64,000 nt of DNA. Source: Microbacterium oleivorans. GTDB taxonomy: Bacteria > Actinomycetota > Actinomycetes > Actinomycetales > Microbacteriaceae. The DNA lies in contig NZ_LSTV01000005.1 of NCBI RefSeq assembly GCF_001644225.1, positions 24,385 through 88,384 of the forward strand, in the 5' to 3' direction. Shown here one piece after another: positions 1 through 8,318 of this stretch. The notes under the pieces were generated by a model that did not search any database, was not told where the DNA came from, and saw only the letters and a list, made by a program, of their open reading frames with translations. The stretch's first letter is position 1. Each line of letters begins with the position of its first letter. The position numbers and the translations under genes were made by a program.

Positions 1-346
1 AGGCCTGGCTCACGAGGTGGTCGGCGCTGCCCGTGAAGGTCTGGGGCGCGTGGCGGGCGAGGGAGTACAGGGCCGCCGCGAGCGCCGTCCGCGATTCGAA
101 GAGGATCGCGGTGTGGAACAGTCCCGCGGAACCTGCGGGGGCGTGGCGCAGCGACGGTTCGGCTCGGAGCACGACGATCGGGCGGTTCGCGCGACCGAGC
201 GTCACCGTGTCGCCCTCCGCGCCGAGCACCTGCAGTGTGAGGACGTCGCGGTAGAACCGGGTCATCCCGTCGAGGTCTCCGACCAGGAGCGTCACCGCGC
301 CCATGGAGGTCGCGGGCGCGAGACGGTCCGGCGTAGGCGTATTCAC
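1..346 (-). CDS. VOC (glyoxalase/bleomycin-resistance/dioxygenase) family protein, 3' end outside window
   Basis: The reverse strand reads from a GTG at 346 through the window edge without a stop, so the C-terminus is missing. The N-terminus gives VNTPTPDRLAPATSMGAVTL, then LLVGDLDGMTRFYRDVLTL, the first beta-alpha-beta unit of a vicinal oxygen chelate fold. ILFESRTALAAALYSLA follows after a histidine (LFHTAILF), in the place of a metal ligand in catechol-2,3-dioxygenase (CatE-like) members. An internal ATG at 304 is an alternative start. The family is certain enough; the substrate cannot be told. Confidence 0.75.
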   Translation of the reverse strand, partial: MNTPTPDRLAPATSMGAVTLLVGDLDGMTRFYRDVLTLQVLGAEGDTVTLGRANRPIVVLRAEPSLRHAPAGSAGLFHTAILFESRTALAAALYSLARHAPQTFTGSADHLVSQA

Positions 347-401
347 ATGAATCGGTAACGTCGCCGCTTCCCGTTTGTTCCCGCGCCCGCAGGGCGGAAG
401 C

Positions 402-1760
402 TCAGTCCGGGTCGCCGCCGAGCTGACCGATCGGGACGATCGGGCCCCCGTCATCCGCCCCCGTCTTGCGTGCCCGGGCGATGGCGTTGCCGCCGTGGTA
501 GATCGCGAGCGCGGCGAGGGTGCCGAGGACGATGCCGCCGAACTGCAGCTGGCCGAGGTCCATCGTGAAGTTGGCGATCGCGATGACGAAGGCGACCGCG
601 ACCGTGTACTGGTTGACCGGGCGGGAGAAGTCGACCTGGTTGTCGACCCAGATCTTGATGCCGATGACGCCGATGAGGCCGTAGAGGGCGGTCGTCACGC
701 CGCCGATCACGCCGCTCGGGATCGTGAAGAGCACGGCGCCCACGACGGGCGAGAACGACAGCAGCACCGCGATGATGCCCGCCACCCAGTACGCCGCCGT
801 GGAGTAGATGCGGGTGGCCGCCATGACGCCGATGTTCTCGCCGTAGGTCGTCGTGCCCGAGCCGCCGAACGCGCCGGCGAGGGTCGTCGCGAGTCCGTCC
901 GCGACGAGGGCGCGACCGGTCCGCGTGTTGACGGTCGGGTCGCCGGTCATGGTCGCCACGCCGCGGACGTGCCCGACGTTCTCGGCCACGAGCACCAGCA
1001 CCACCGGCAGGAACATCGGGAGCAGGCCCCAGGCGATCGGGTCGCCGAACGAGGGCAGGTGGAAGGCGGGCAGCCCGAACCACGCGCGGTCCTCGATGAG
1101 CTTCGCCACGCCGGTGAAGTCGACGCGGCCCATGAGGAGCGCCGCGATGTACCCGACGACGACACCGAGGAAGATCGAGACGCGTCCCAGGATGCCGCGG
1201 AACAGCACCGCGAACAGGATGCACGCGACGAGCGTGATCGTCGCGAGCACGGCGTCGGTCTTGAAGTTGTTCCAGGCGGCGGGTGCCAGGTTCAGGCCGA
1301 TGAGAGCGACGATCGCGCCCGACACGACGGGCGGCATGAGCTTCTCGAGCCAGCGCGTTCCCGTCGCCTGCACGAGGAAGCCGATGCCGGCGAGCAGGAG
1401 GCCGGCGACGAACACGCCGACGAGCGCCTGCCCGATCTGCTCGGGGCTGTCGAGCGGCTTGCCCTCGCCCGGCCCGAAGGCGGTGATCGGCGCGATGAAC
1501 GCGAACGACGACCCGAGGTAGCTGGGGAGGCGGTTCCGGGTGAGGAGCAGGAAGAGGAGGGTGCCGAGACCGGAGAAGAGCAGCGTCGTGCTGACGGGGA
1601 ACCCGGTGAGCAGGGGCACGAGGAAGGTCGCGCCGAACATCGCGACGACGTGCTGGGCGCCGATGGCGATCGTGGTGCCCCAGCCGAGGCGCTCGCGGGG
1701 GGTGACGACGGCACCGGGGGCGACGCGACGGCCGTCGCCGTGGAGGGTCCAGATGGGCAT
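402..1760 (-). CDS. uraA: Uracil/xanthine permease, NCS2 (UraA/SLC23) family
   Basis: Predicted inner-membrane nucleobase:proton symporter of 452 residues, normal length for the family, with about 14 hydrophobic segments. Family marks are LGSSFAFIAPI (about residue 82), AENVGH (about 257) and GTTTYGENIGVMAATR (about 302), the last being typical of the UraA branch. The ATG at 1760 has a good ribosome site (GAGGAG, 7 bases upstream), and a -10 like TAGCCT lies at 1800-1805, giving a short leader. It is next to purC, which suits salvage of nucleobases, but the two genes are separated by 80 bases and need not be co-transcribed. Uracil versus xanthine specificity is inferred only. Confidence 0.85.
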   Translation of the reverse strand: MPIWTLHGDGRRVAPGAVVTPRERLGWGTTIAIGAQHVVAMFGATFLVPLLTGFPVSTTLLFSGLGTLLFLLLTRNRLPSYLGSSFAFIAPITAFGPGEGKPLDSPEQIGQALVGVFVAGLLLAGIGFLVQATGTRWLEKLMPPVVSGAIVALIGLNLAPAAWNNFKTDAVLATITLVACILFAVLFRGILGRVSIFLGVVVGYIAALLMGRVDFTGVAKLIEDRAWFGLPAFHLPSFGDPIAWGLLPMFLPVVLVLVAENVGHVRGVATMTGDPTVNTRTGRALVADGLATTLAGAFGGSGTTTYGENIGVMAATRIYSTAAYWVAGIIAVLLSFSPVVGAVLFTIPSGVIGGVTTALYGLIGVIGIKIWVDNQVDFSRPVNQYTVAVAFVIAIANFTMDLGQLQFGGIVLGTLAALAIYHGGNAIARARKTGADDGGPIVPIGQLGGDPD

Positions 1761-1840
1761 GCGCGTACTCCTCGGGTGATGGGGGGGATGCCTGGCGTCA
1801 GGCTACCTGGGAGTCGGCTGAGTGCGTGGGAGCGACGCCG

Positions 1841-2731
1841 TCAGGACGTGAGACGTTCGAGCAGCTCGCGGTACTTCGCCGCCGTCTGCGCGACGATCTC
1901 GTCGGGGACGACGGGCGGCGTGCCCTGCTTATCCCAATGCGCCGCCAGCCAATCGCGCACGATCTGCTTGTCGAAGCTCGCCATGCGCGCGGCGGGGGTC
2001 TCGGCGGTGCGCCAGGTCTCGGCATCCCAGTACCGCGACGAGTCGCTCGTGAGCACCTCGTCGGCGAGGGTGAGGACGCCGTCGGCGTCGAGGCCGAACT
2101 CGAATTTCGTGTCGGCGAGGATCAGCCCCTTCGCCTCGGCGAGGGCGGCGGCGCGGCGGTAGATCTCGAGCGAGGCGTCGCGCAGCTCCGCCGCGCGCTC
2201 GGCGCCGACGAGCTCGACGGTGCGCTCGAACGAGATGTTCTCGTCGTGCTCGCCGAGCGGGGCCTTGTAGGCGGGGGTGAAGATCGGTTCCGGCAGGCGG
2301 TCGCCGTTGGCGAGGCCGGTGGGGAGGGGGATGCCGCAGACCGTGCCGTCGGCCTGGTACTCGACCCATCCCGAGCCGGTCAGGTAGCCGCGGACGACGC
2401 ACTCGACCGGCAGCATGTCGAGCGAACGGACGACCATGCCGCGACCGTCGGTCGCGGCCGGCGGCGTCTGGCCGGGGAGGAGGTGGTTGGCGATCGCGCG
2501 GCCGCCGTCGGCACCGGCGAGCTGCTCGAACCACCACAGCGACAGCGCGGTGAGGAGGGCACCCTTGCCGGGGATCGCCGGATCGAGCACGTGGTCGAAC
2601 GCGCTGACACGGTCGCTGGCGACCACGAGCAGTCGGCCGTCATCGGCTCCGTCGGAGGGCCGGTAGAGGTCGCGGACCTTGCCCGAGTACACGTGGGTCC
2701 ATCCGGGCAGGGGGGTCGCGGCATCCGTCAC
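1841..2731 (-). CDS. purC: Phosphoribosylaminoimidazole-succinocarboxamide synthase (SAICAR synthase)
   Basis: Cytosolic purine enzyme that joins aspartate to CAIR with ATP. The 296 residues match the family length. Signature 1 is visible as LPVECVVRGYLTGSG (about residue 107), and signature 2 as LADTKFEFG (about 203). The N-terminal GWTHVYSGKVRDLY is the conserved nucleotide-binding start. The start is GTG at 2731, placed six bases after a CATAAT hexamer, so the mRNA is probably leaderless. It is divergent from a small lipoprotein gene. Other purine genes (purD, purM, purF) lie within 10 kb but on separate transcripts. Confidence 0.95.
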   Translation of the reverse strand: MTDAATPLPGWTHVYSGKVRDLYRPSDGADDGRLLVVASDRVSAFDHVLDPAIPGKGALLTALSLWWFEQLAGADGGRAIANHLLPGQTPPAATDGRGMVVRSLDMLPVECVVRGYLTGSGWVEYQADGTVCGIPLPTGLANGDRLPEPIFTPAYKAPLGEHDENISFERTVELVGAERAAELRDASLEIYRRAAALAEAKGLILADTKFEFGLDADGVLTLADEVLTSDSSRYWDAETWRTAETPAARMASFDKQIVRDWLAAHWDKQGTPPVVPDEIVAQTAAKYRELLERLTS

Positions 2732-2737
2732 CAGCCC

Positions 2738-2743
2738 ATTATG
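2738..2743 (-). promoter_or_regulatory. Leaderless -10 element of purC
   Basis: CATAAT on the minus strand followed by exactly six bases and the GTG start. Confidence 0.65.
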
Positions 2744-2761
2744 TCGGGCGCGCGGAGCGCG

Positions 2762-2767
2762 TACCGT
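2762..2767 (+). promoter_or_regulatory. Leaderless -10 element of the lipoprotein gene
   Basis: TACCGT, six bases, then the ATG at 2774. The purC -10 lies back to back on the other strand. Confidence 0.6.
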
Positions 2768-2773
2768 GGCGGG

Positions 2774-3316
2774 ATGCGTCGCCCCCTGCTCGCCCTGACC
2801 GCCCTCGCGGTGTCGTTCGGACTGAGCGGCTGCGTCTCGACCGCCGCGGTCGATGACGCCGCGCCGACGCCGTCGACGTCCCCGACCAGGTCGGCCGAGG
2901 CCGCGCCGACCCCCACCCCCACCCCGACGCCCGAACCCGAGGAATCGGTGGACCCCTCGTACGCCGTCCCCGAGCAGGACCCGCTCGAGGCCTCGCGCCT
3001 GGTGTTCGAGAGCGATGCCGTCGGCGTCGACCCCGTGACGGTCGTGAGCGTGTCGAGCAGTGCGGTGAGGGACCAGGACTACGTGCTCGACTTCGACTGC
3101 ATCCCGCGGGACGCCACCATCACGCTGTCCCTGTCGCCCGCCGTGGGCGAGGACGACCCTCCCGTGAACTTCTCCGGGCCCATCGCTCTCACGCAGGGAT
3201 GCAGCGGGCCGGGACGGACGACCGGGATCCGTGTCGACCGGATGGTCGGCGTGCAGATCTCGATGACGGGCGACGAGGTGTCGCGCGCGTGGGCGGTGCT
3301 GCGTCCCGACCAGTGA
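2774..3316 (+). CDS. Small secreted lipoprotein, unknown function
   Basis: 180 residues. The N-terminus is a lipoprotein signal (MRRPLLALTALAVSF, lipobox LSGC with Cys20), followed by a disordered Pro/Thr linker (PTPTPTPTPEPEES) and a compact domain with two cysteines (FDCIPRD and TQGCSG) that may form a disulfide. It is therefore probably anchored to the outer face of the membrane. I do not recognise the C-terminal domain. A much longer reading frame runs through this region from 1826 but its upstream part is antisense to purC; the leaderless promoter and signal peptide decide the start at 2774. Confidence 0.8.
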   Translation: MRRPLLALTALAVSFGLSGCVSTAAVDDAAPTPSTSPTRSAEAAPTPTPTPTPEPEESVDPSYAVPEQDPLEASRLVFESDAVGVDPVTVVSVSSSAVRDQDYVLDFDCIPRDATITLSLSPAVGEDDPPVNFSGPIALTQGCSGPGRTTGIRVDRMVGVQISMTGDEVSRAWAVLRPDQ

Positions 3317-3340
3317 TCCCGGTGTCGTCGGACCGGCGTA

Positions 3341-3356
3341 TAGTCCACATGGACTA
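3341..3356. promoter_or_regulatory. Probable PadR operator overlapping its own promoter
   Basis: Perfect inverted repeat TAGTCCA-CA-TGGACTA. It overlaps a -10 hexamer TATAGT at 3339-3344 and the likely start of transcription, 17 bases before the padR ATG. This position fits autorepression of the padR-exporter operon. Confidence 0.65.
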
Positions 3357-3373
3357 ATTCACCGGGAGGCTCC

Positions 3374-3997
3374 ATGGCGCACGGGACAGCGACGCTCACG
3401 CCGACCGCCGTCATGCTCCTCGCGCTGCTGCACGAGGACGACATGCACGCGTACGAGATGGTGCGCCTGCTGCGCGAACGCCGCGCCGACCGGCTGATCG
3501 CCCTCACCCACGGCACGATCTACCACACGGTGGCCCGCCTCGAACGGCAGGGTCGCATCGTCGAGGTCGGCAGCGACCGCGACGGCAACCGTCCCGAGCG
3601 CACGACGTACGCGTCGACGGATGCCGGTGCCGCCGACCTCCTCGCCTGGATCCGCCGCGAGCTCGTGTCGGTCGACGACCCGGGCCGCTTCCGCATCGCG
3701 CTCACCGAGGTGCACAACCTGCCGCGCGACGAGGTGCTCGCGCTCCTCGCCCAGCGTCGGGAGCTGCTCGCGGCATCCCGGGACGCCCACCGGAGTGCGC
3801 ACGCCCACGCGATCGCGCACGGATCGCACCCCCAGTTCCTCATCGAAGTGCACCGCCAGGCGGCGCTCCTCGACGCCGACATCGCCTGGCTCGACGAAGC
3901 GGTCGAGTTCATCCGTCGTCCCGACACCGTCTGGGGTGTCGTCGACATCCCCGCCACCGACCGCTATCTGGCACAGAGAGAAGCCGCACGCGCATGA
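3374..3997 (+). CDS. PadR-family transcriptional regulator
   Basis: 207 residues. The N-terminal winged helix (ALLHEDDMHAYEMVRLL, then LTHGTIYHTVARLERQGRI at about residue 50) is the PadR DNA-binding domain with its characteristic GTIY motif. The C-terminal part is mostly helical (Vir-like dimerisation region). It starts at ATG 3374 after GGGAGG. It overlaps the following exporter by four bases (ATGA), so it very likely controls that pump, as PadR repressors of drug exporters do, through the palindrome just upstream. The inducing compound is unknown. Confidence 0.88.
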   Translation: MAHGTATLTPTAVMLLALLHEDDMHAYEMVRLLRERRADRLIALTHGTIYHTVARLERQGRIVEVGSDRDGNRPERTTYASTDAGAADLLAWIRRELVSVDDPGRFRIALTEVHNLPRDEVLALLAQRRELLAASRDAHRSAHAHAIAHGSHPQFLIEVHRQAALLDADIAWLDEAVEFIRRPDTVWGVVDIPATDRYLAQREAARA

Positions 3998-5484
3998 GCG
4001 AGAGCACGTCCACCGTCCGCGCCCCGGGCGCACCCGCCGTCCCCACGAACCCCTGGCCCGCGCTCTGGGCGCTCGTCATCGGGTTCTTCATGATCCTCGT
4101 CGACACGACGATCGTCTCGGTCGCGAACCCCGCCATCAAGGCGGCCCTCGACCCGACCACGAGCAACCTCGACAACGTCGTGTGGGTCACGTCCGCCTAC
4201 CTGCTGACCTACGCCGTGCCGCTGCTGGTCACCGGCCGTCTCGGCGACCGGTTCGGGCCCAAGAACATGTACCTGATCGGCCTCGCGATCTTCACTCTCG
4301 CGTCGCTCGCGTGCGGACTGTCGGGCTCGCTCATGGCCCTGATCATCGCGCGCGCCGCGCAGGGCCTCGGCGCCGCGTTGATGACGCCGCAGACGATGGC
4401 GGTCATCACCCGGACCTTCCCCGCCGAGCGCCGTGGCGCCGCCATGGGCCTGTGGGGCGCGACCGCCGGTGTCGCCACCCTCGTCGGTCCGCTCGCGGGC
4501 GGCCTGCTCGTCGACGGGTTCGGGTGGGAGTGGATCTTCTTCGTGAACATCCCCGTGGGCGTCGTCGCCTTCGTGCTCGCGTGGCGGCTCGTGCCGCAGC
4601 TCGAGACGCACCCGCACCGGTTCGACGTCCTCGGCGTCGTGCTGAGCGCGGTCGCGCTCTTCCTCATCGTCTTCGGCCTGCAGGAGGGCGAGCACTACGA
4701 CTGGGCCGCGTGGGTGTGGGCGATGATCGCCGCCGGCGTCGTCGTCCTCGCGGTCTTCATCTGGACGCAGGGCCGTACGAAGAGCGAGCCGCTCGTGCCG
4801 CTCCAGCTCTTCCGCGACCGCAACTTCGCGATCTCCAATCTCGCGATCGCCGCCGTCGGCTTCACCGTCACGAGCATGGCGCTGCCGATGGCGTTCTTCA
4901 CCCAGCTCGCCCGCGGACTGACGCCGACCGAGTCGGCACTGCTCCTCATTCCGATGGCGGTGCTCTCGGGTGTGCTCGCCCCCTTCGCGGGCCGCATCCT
5001 CGACCGCGTCGACCCCCGCGTGCTGCTGGTCCCCGGACTGACGCTGATGGCTGCGGGGCTCGTCGGGTACTCCCTGCTCATGAACACTGAGGCGCCGATC
5101 CTGCTGCTGCTGATCCCGTCGGCGGTCATCGGTGTCGCCAACGCGGGTATGTGGGGACCGCTCGCGACGACCGCCACGCGCAACCTGCCGCCGCAGCAGG
5201 CGGGTGCCGGGTCCGGCATCTACAACACGACCCGGACGATCGGGTCGGTCATCGGTTCGGCGGCCATCGCCTCCGTCATGCAGTCGCGCCTCGAGGCGAA
5301 TCTGCCGGGGGCCGGCGACGCGACGGGCGGGGACTTCGGCGGCGGTGGCGGGATGCCTCCCGTCGTGGCCGAGGGGTTCTCCGCCGCGATGGCGCAGGCG
5401 ATGCTCCTGCCCGCTGCCGTGATCGCGCTCGGCGTCGTGCTCGTGCTGTTCCTGCGCCGCCCCGCGCACCTCGCGGAGCGCTGA
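3994..5484 (+). CDS. MFS multidrug exporter, DHA2 (EmrB/QacA) family
   Basis: 496 residues with about 14 membrane segments, the DHA2 layout. VDTTIVSVANPAI after TM1 is the D1-type motif, LGDRFGPKNMYLIG is motif A between TM2 and TM3, and GATAGVATLVGPLAGG is the motif C region of antiporters in TM5. Co-transcribed with the PadR gene (ATGA overlap). Proton-driven efflux of hydrophobic compounds is expected from the family; the substrate is not known. The last loop carries a Gly-rich run (GGDFGGGGGMPP). Confidence 0.88.
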   Translation: MSESTSTVRAPGAPAVPTNPWPALWALVIGFFMILVDTTIVSVANPAIKAALDPTTSNLDNVVWVTSAYLLTYAVPLLVTGRLGDRFGPKNMYLIGLAIFTLASLACGLSGSLMALIIARAAQGLGAALMTPQTMAVITRTFPAERRGAAMGLWGATAGVATLVGPLAGGLLVDGFGWEWIFFVNIPVGVVAFVLAWRLVPQLETHPHRFDVLGVVLSAVALFLIVFGLQEGEHYDWAAWVWAMIAAGVVVLAVFIWTQGRTKSEPLVPLQLFRDRNFAISNLAIAAVGFTVTSMALPMAFFTQLARGLTPTESALLLIPMAVLSGVLAPFAGRILDRVDPRVLLVPGLTLMAAGLVGYSLLMNTEAPILLLLIPSAVIGVANAGMWGPLATTATRNLPPQQAGAGSGIYNTTRTIGSVIGSAAIASVMQSRLEANLPGAGDATGGDFGGGGGMPPVVAEGFSAAMAQAMLLPAAVIALGVVLVLFLRRPAHLAER

Positions 5485-5495
5485 GCGCAGCGCTC
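5476..5495. terminator. Hairpin at the convergent exporter/purD junction
   Basis: GAGCGCT-6 bases-AGCGCTC. The stem overlaps the exporter stop codon and lies 18 bases past the purD stop; no U-tract follows, as usual in these genomes. Confidence 0.4.
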
Positions 5496-5512
5496 GGTGG
5501 CGCGCGCGGGGT

Positions 5513-6784
5513 TCAGCCCGCGGCGCGGGCGGCGATGTCGCGGCGGTAGTGCCCGCCCTCAAGGGTGATGTGCGCGAGGGCGGTGTACGCCCGCTCGCGC
5601 GCGTCGGCGAGGTCGGCGCCCACCGCGACGACGTTGAGCACGCGGCCGCCGGTCGCGACGAGCGCACCGTCGGCGGTGGCGGTCGCGGCGTGGGCCAGAT
5701 GCACGCCGTCGATGGATGCCGCGGCATCCGTCCCCTCGATGGCGCGACCGGTCTGCGGCGCCTCCGGGTATCCCTCGCTCGCGAGGACGACGGTGACGGC
5801 GGCCTCGGGGGAGAACTCGGGGGCCGGCTCGGACTCGAGCGTGCCGCTCGCCGCCGCCAGGAGCAGGCGCGACAGCGGGCTGCGCAGGCGCGCCAGCACG
5901 ACCTGCGTCTCGGGGTCGCCGAAGCGGGCGTTGAACTCGATCACCTTCACGCCGGACTCGGTGAGGATGAGGCCCGCGTAGAGCAGCCCGATGAACGGGG
6001 TGCCCTCGGCGTCCAGCTGCCGGATGACGGGCTCGGCGACCTCCGCGGTCACCTGCGCGACGAACGCGTCTTCGCCGCCGAAGCGCTCGCCGAGCCAGGG
6101 GAGCGGCGAGTAGGCGCCCATCCCGCCGGTGTTCGGTCCCTCGTCGCCGTCGTACGCGCGTTTGAAGTCCTGCGCGGGGCTGAGCGGCCGCACGCTGTCG
6201 CCGTCGGAGACGAAGAAGAGCGAGACCTCGGGGCCGGCGAGGAACTCCTCCACGAGGACGGGACCGCTCGGCAAGTACGTGTCGGCGTGAGCGAGCGCCG
6301 CGTCGTGGTCGGACGTGACGATGACGCCCTTACCGGCGGCGAGACCGTCGGCCTTCACGACGTAGGGGGCGCCGAACTCGTCGATCGCCGCGGCGACCTC
6401 GTCACGGGTGTGCGCGCGCGCCGCGCGACCGGTCGGGACGCCCGCGGCATCCATGATCCGCTTCGCGAACGCCTTCGAGCCCTCGAGCTGCGCGGCGGCC
6501 TTGCCGGGACCGAAGACGGGGATGCCGCGCTCGCGCAGCGCGTCGGCGACGCCGGCGACGAGGGGGGCTTCGGGGCCGATGACGACGAGGTCGATCGCCG
6601 CCTCGTTCGCGTAGCCGGTGACGGCCGCGGGGTCGTTCTGATCGAGCCCGGGGACGATCCTCGCGTCGGCGGCGATGCCGGCGTTGCCGGGGGCCGCGAA
6701 GATCTCGTGCCCGGCGCCTTCCGCGGCGAGGGCGAGGATGATGGCGTGCTCGCGCGCGCCCGAGCCGAGGACCAGGATCTTCAC
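5513..6784 (-). CDS. purD: Phosphoribosylamine-glycine ligase (GAR synthetase)
   Basis: ATP-grasp enzyme for the second step of purine synthesis. The 423 residues match the family. The Rossmann-like start is [15 protein letters not shown], the ATP-grasp core includes [15 protein letters not shown] (about residue 147), and the PurD signature [11 protein letters not shown] lies near residue 286. GTG at 6784 is chosen because TAGGCT sits six bases upstream and no ribosome site is present. It is divergent from the sterol-carrier-like gene, whose leaderless promoter is only 20 bases away. Confidence 0.96.
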   Translation of the reverse strand: MKILVLGSGAREHAIILALAAEGAGHEIFAAPGNAGIAADARIVPGLDQNDPAAVTGYANEAAIDLVVIGPEAPLVAGVADALRERGIPVFGPGKAAAQLEGSKAFAKRIMDAAGVPTGRAARAHTRDEVAAAIDEFGAPYVVKADGLAAGKGVIVTSDHDAALAHADTYLPSGPVLVEEFLAGPEVSLFFVSDGDSVRPLSPAQDFKRAYDGDEGPNTGGMGAYSPLPWLGERFGGEDAFVAQVTAEVAEPVIRQLDAEGTPFIGLLYAGLILTESGVKVIEFNARFGDPETQVVLARLRSPLSRLLLAAASGTLESEPAPEFSPEAAVTVVLASEGYPEAPQTGRAIEGTDAAASIDGVHLAHAATATADGALVATGGRVLNVVAVGADLADARERAYTALAHITLEGGHYRRDIAARAAG

Positions 6785-6790
6785 CCCGTC

Positions 6791-6796
6791 AGCCTA
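6791..6796 (-). promoter_or_regulatory. Leaderless -10 element of purD
   Basis: TAGGCT on the minus strand, six bases, then GTG at 6784. Confidence 0.65.
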
Positions 6797-6815
6797 CCGA
6801 CCGGCCTGCGCGCGT

Positions 6816-6821
6816 TACGGT
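6816..6821 (+). promoter_or_regulatory. Leaderless -10 element of the sterol-carrier-like gene
   Basis: TACGGT, seven bases, then ATG at 6829. Confidence 0.55.
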
Positions 6822-6828
6822 GGCTGCC

Positions 6829-7182
6829 ATGGCCCGCACGATCAGCACCGGCGACGGACGCGACGCCCTCGCGGCCGTCGCCGCCGGCACCGCGACGCGT
6901 CCCGAGACGGCGATGGCGGTCCGCTACCTGCTGCAGCTCCTGGTCGAGAAGGCGCCGGGCAACTCCGTCGAGGTCCGTGTGCCGCCCTTCGGCGCGGTGC
7001 AGGTCGTCGAGGGTCCGCGCCACACCCGCGGCATCCCGCCGAATGTGATCGAGACGGATGCCGCGACCTGGATCGCGCTCGCCACCGGACAGGTCGCCTG
7101 GGCCGACGCCGTGACCGCCGGCACAGTCAGGGCGTCGGGCGTGCGCGCGAACCTCGACGGGCTGCTGCCGCTGCGTCCCTGA
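6829..7182 (+). CDS. Sterol-carrier-family (SCP2/MDMPI C-terminal-like) small protein
   Basis: 117 residues. The sequence is compact and without membrane segments: AVRYLLQLLVEKAPGNSVEVRVPPFGAVQV, then DAATWIALATGQVAWADAV and VRASGVRANLDGLLPL. The pattern of a strand pair, then a TWxxLxTGxxxWxxA helix and SGxRA..L matches the SCP-like domain found alone in actinobacteria beside purine genes and at the C-terminus of mycothiol-dependent isomerases. A GTG at 6820 is in frame, but ATG 6829 fits the leaderless promoter. Ligand unknown. Confidence 0.72.
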   Translation: MARTISTGDGRDALAAVAAGTATRPETAMAVRYLLQLLVEKAPGNSVEVRVPPFGAVQVVEGPRHTRGIPPNVIETDAATWIALATGQVAWADAVTAGTVRASGVRANLDGLLPLRP

Positions 7183-7204
7183 TGACGGTCAACGGAGGTT
7201 GCGC

Positions 7205-7504
7205 ATGAATGACATCACGCTGACGACGGACTTCCTGCGCCGGTCGACCGAGGCGATGCTCAATTGGATCGAGCAGAACGTCGGCGAGACGGTGACGCTC
7301 GAGATGGACGAGTTCTGGTGGGTCCCGAGCGACGCCGCCTACGAGATGTCGCGCGACCCTCGGGAGCTCACCATCGGAAGCATCCGCGACTGCGTGGAGT
7401 TCGTGCAGCGGGGTGTCCTCGACGACGAGATCCCGATCGGCTACGGGTTCGTCTGGCTCGCGCAGATCTTCCGCGCCGTCGGAGATCAGGTCTCAGGCCG
7501 ATGA
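7205..7504 (+). CDS. Hypothetical small acidic protein
   Basis: 99 residues, acidic, soluble, rich in aromatic residues (DEFWWVPSDAAYEMS; GYGFVWLAQIF). I do not recognise the family. ATG 7205 is preceded by a strong ribosome site (GGAGG, seven bases upstream), unlike the leaderless neighbours. It overlaps the next gene by four bases (ATGA), so the two are translated as a pair. Codon use is visibly less GC-biased than around it, which suggests recent acquisition. A role as the small partner of the following protein, for example an immunity-type protein, is only a guess. Confidence 0.65.
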   Translation: MNDITLTTDFLRRSTEAMLNWIEQNVGETVTLEMDEFWWVPSDAAYEMSRDPRELTIGSIRDCVEFVQRGVLDDEIPIGYGFVWLAQIFRAVGDQVSGR

Positions 7505-8265
7505 GCGTTCTCGGAAGCTTCGTGAACGTCGTATCCGACGCCCTCAATGTGAACCCGGAGAACAGGGCGGCGGATCGAGCGGTCCGAATCATGGGCGGGT
7601 CGAGATTCTGGTGGCTGCGCACCGAGGCGGCGTGGATCGTCTCCGAGCAGGTGTACCCGTCGCGGGCACACCTGGAGATGCTCTTCTCCCTGCTGCACGA
7701 CCGACACCCGCGTGTCTTCCTCTCCGCCGCGAGAGGTTTCGACATGCACTACGGCTACTTCTCTCGCGCTCACCTGAAGGAGGGGCTCGACACCATCGAA
7801 GCGGCACCCGCGGACGTCTGGAATCACTGGCCGAGTGCCGAAGCCATGAAAGCCGAGATGATCGAAGAACTCCGTTCCGCTCTCAACGCTGCGCCGACAC
7901 CGGACGAGATGGAGATTCTCGCCGTCATCCTGCGGACATGCACCAGCGTGGTTCCGGCCGACGAGTCGGACATCCCGGGGCTCGAGTTGACCGGGGAACG
8001 CGTCTACAGCCGTATCGACGCGCTCATCGGACCGCTCGACGAGATCGGCGGGTTCCGGCTCGAGGGCGCCCCCGAACCGGCCGACACCGACCTGCTGCTG
8101 TCGTTGCGCGAGCTGCGCGTGTTCGAGTCCGCACTCGCGGCCGCTCGGGGCGCGATCGGTGATGAGGAGTTCGAGATCATCAGCGGCATCACCGTCGCCG
8201 AAGCGGTCGACTGCATTGCGCGGATCGAGCAGCGCATGGCCGCCGCGGAGCCCCCGCTCCTCTAG
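7501..8265 (+). CDS. Hypothetical protein, partner of the upstream small protein
   Basis: 254 residues, largely helical and soluble, with no signal peptide. It includes RFWWLRTEAAWIVSEQVYP, FSLLHDRHPRVFLSAARGF (HEAT-like helix pairs) and a C-terminal half rich in Leu/Glu helices. I do not recognise a family or any catalytic motif. It is translationally coupled to the preceding gene and shares its lower-GC codon use. The following gene has its own promoter, so this is a two-gene unit inserted between the sterol-carrier-like gene and the HtaA-like gene. Confidence 0.65.
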   Translation: MSVLGSFVNVVSDALNVNPENRAADRAVRIMGGSRFWWLRTEAAWIVSEQVYPSRAHLEMLFSLLHDRHPRVFLSAARGFDMHYGYFSRAHLKEGLDTIEAAPADVWNHWPSAEAMKAEMIEELRSALNAAPTPDEMEILAVILRTCTSVVPADESDIPGLELTGERVYSRIDALIGPLDEIGGFRLEGAPEPADTDLLLSLRELRVFESALAAARGAIGDEEFEIISGITVAEAVDCIARIEQRMAAAEPPLL

Positions 8266-8318
8266 TCGCGCTCTCCGCACCCACCCCGCCGGTACGATCT
8301 CCTGCGGAGAGGAACCGC

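Noticed and set aside
375..2162. Long open frame of 595 codons on the plus strand
   Set aside because: It is antisense to uraA and purC; the translation is Arg/Asp/Glu/Gly-rich low-complexity sequence typical of shadow frames in GC-rich DNA.
3964..5727. 587-codon minus-strand frame
   Set aside because: Antisense to the DHA2 exporter; highly charged composition, no ribosome site.
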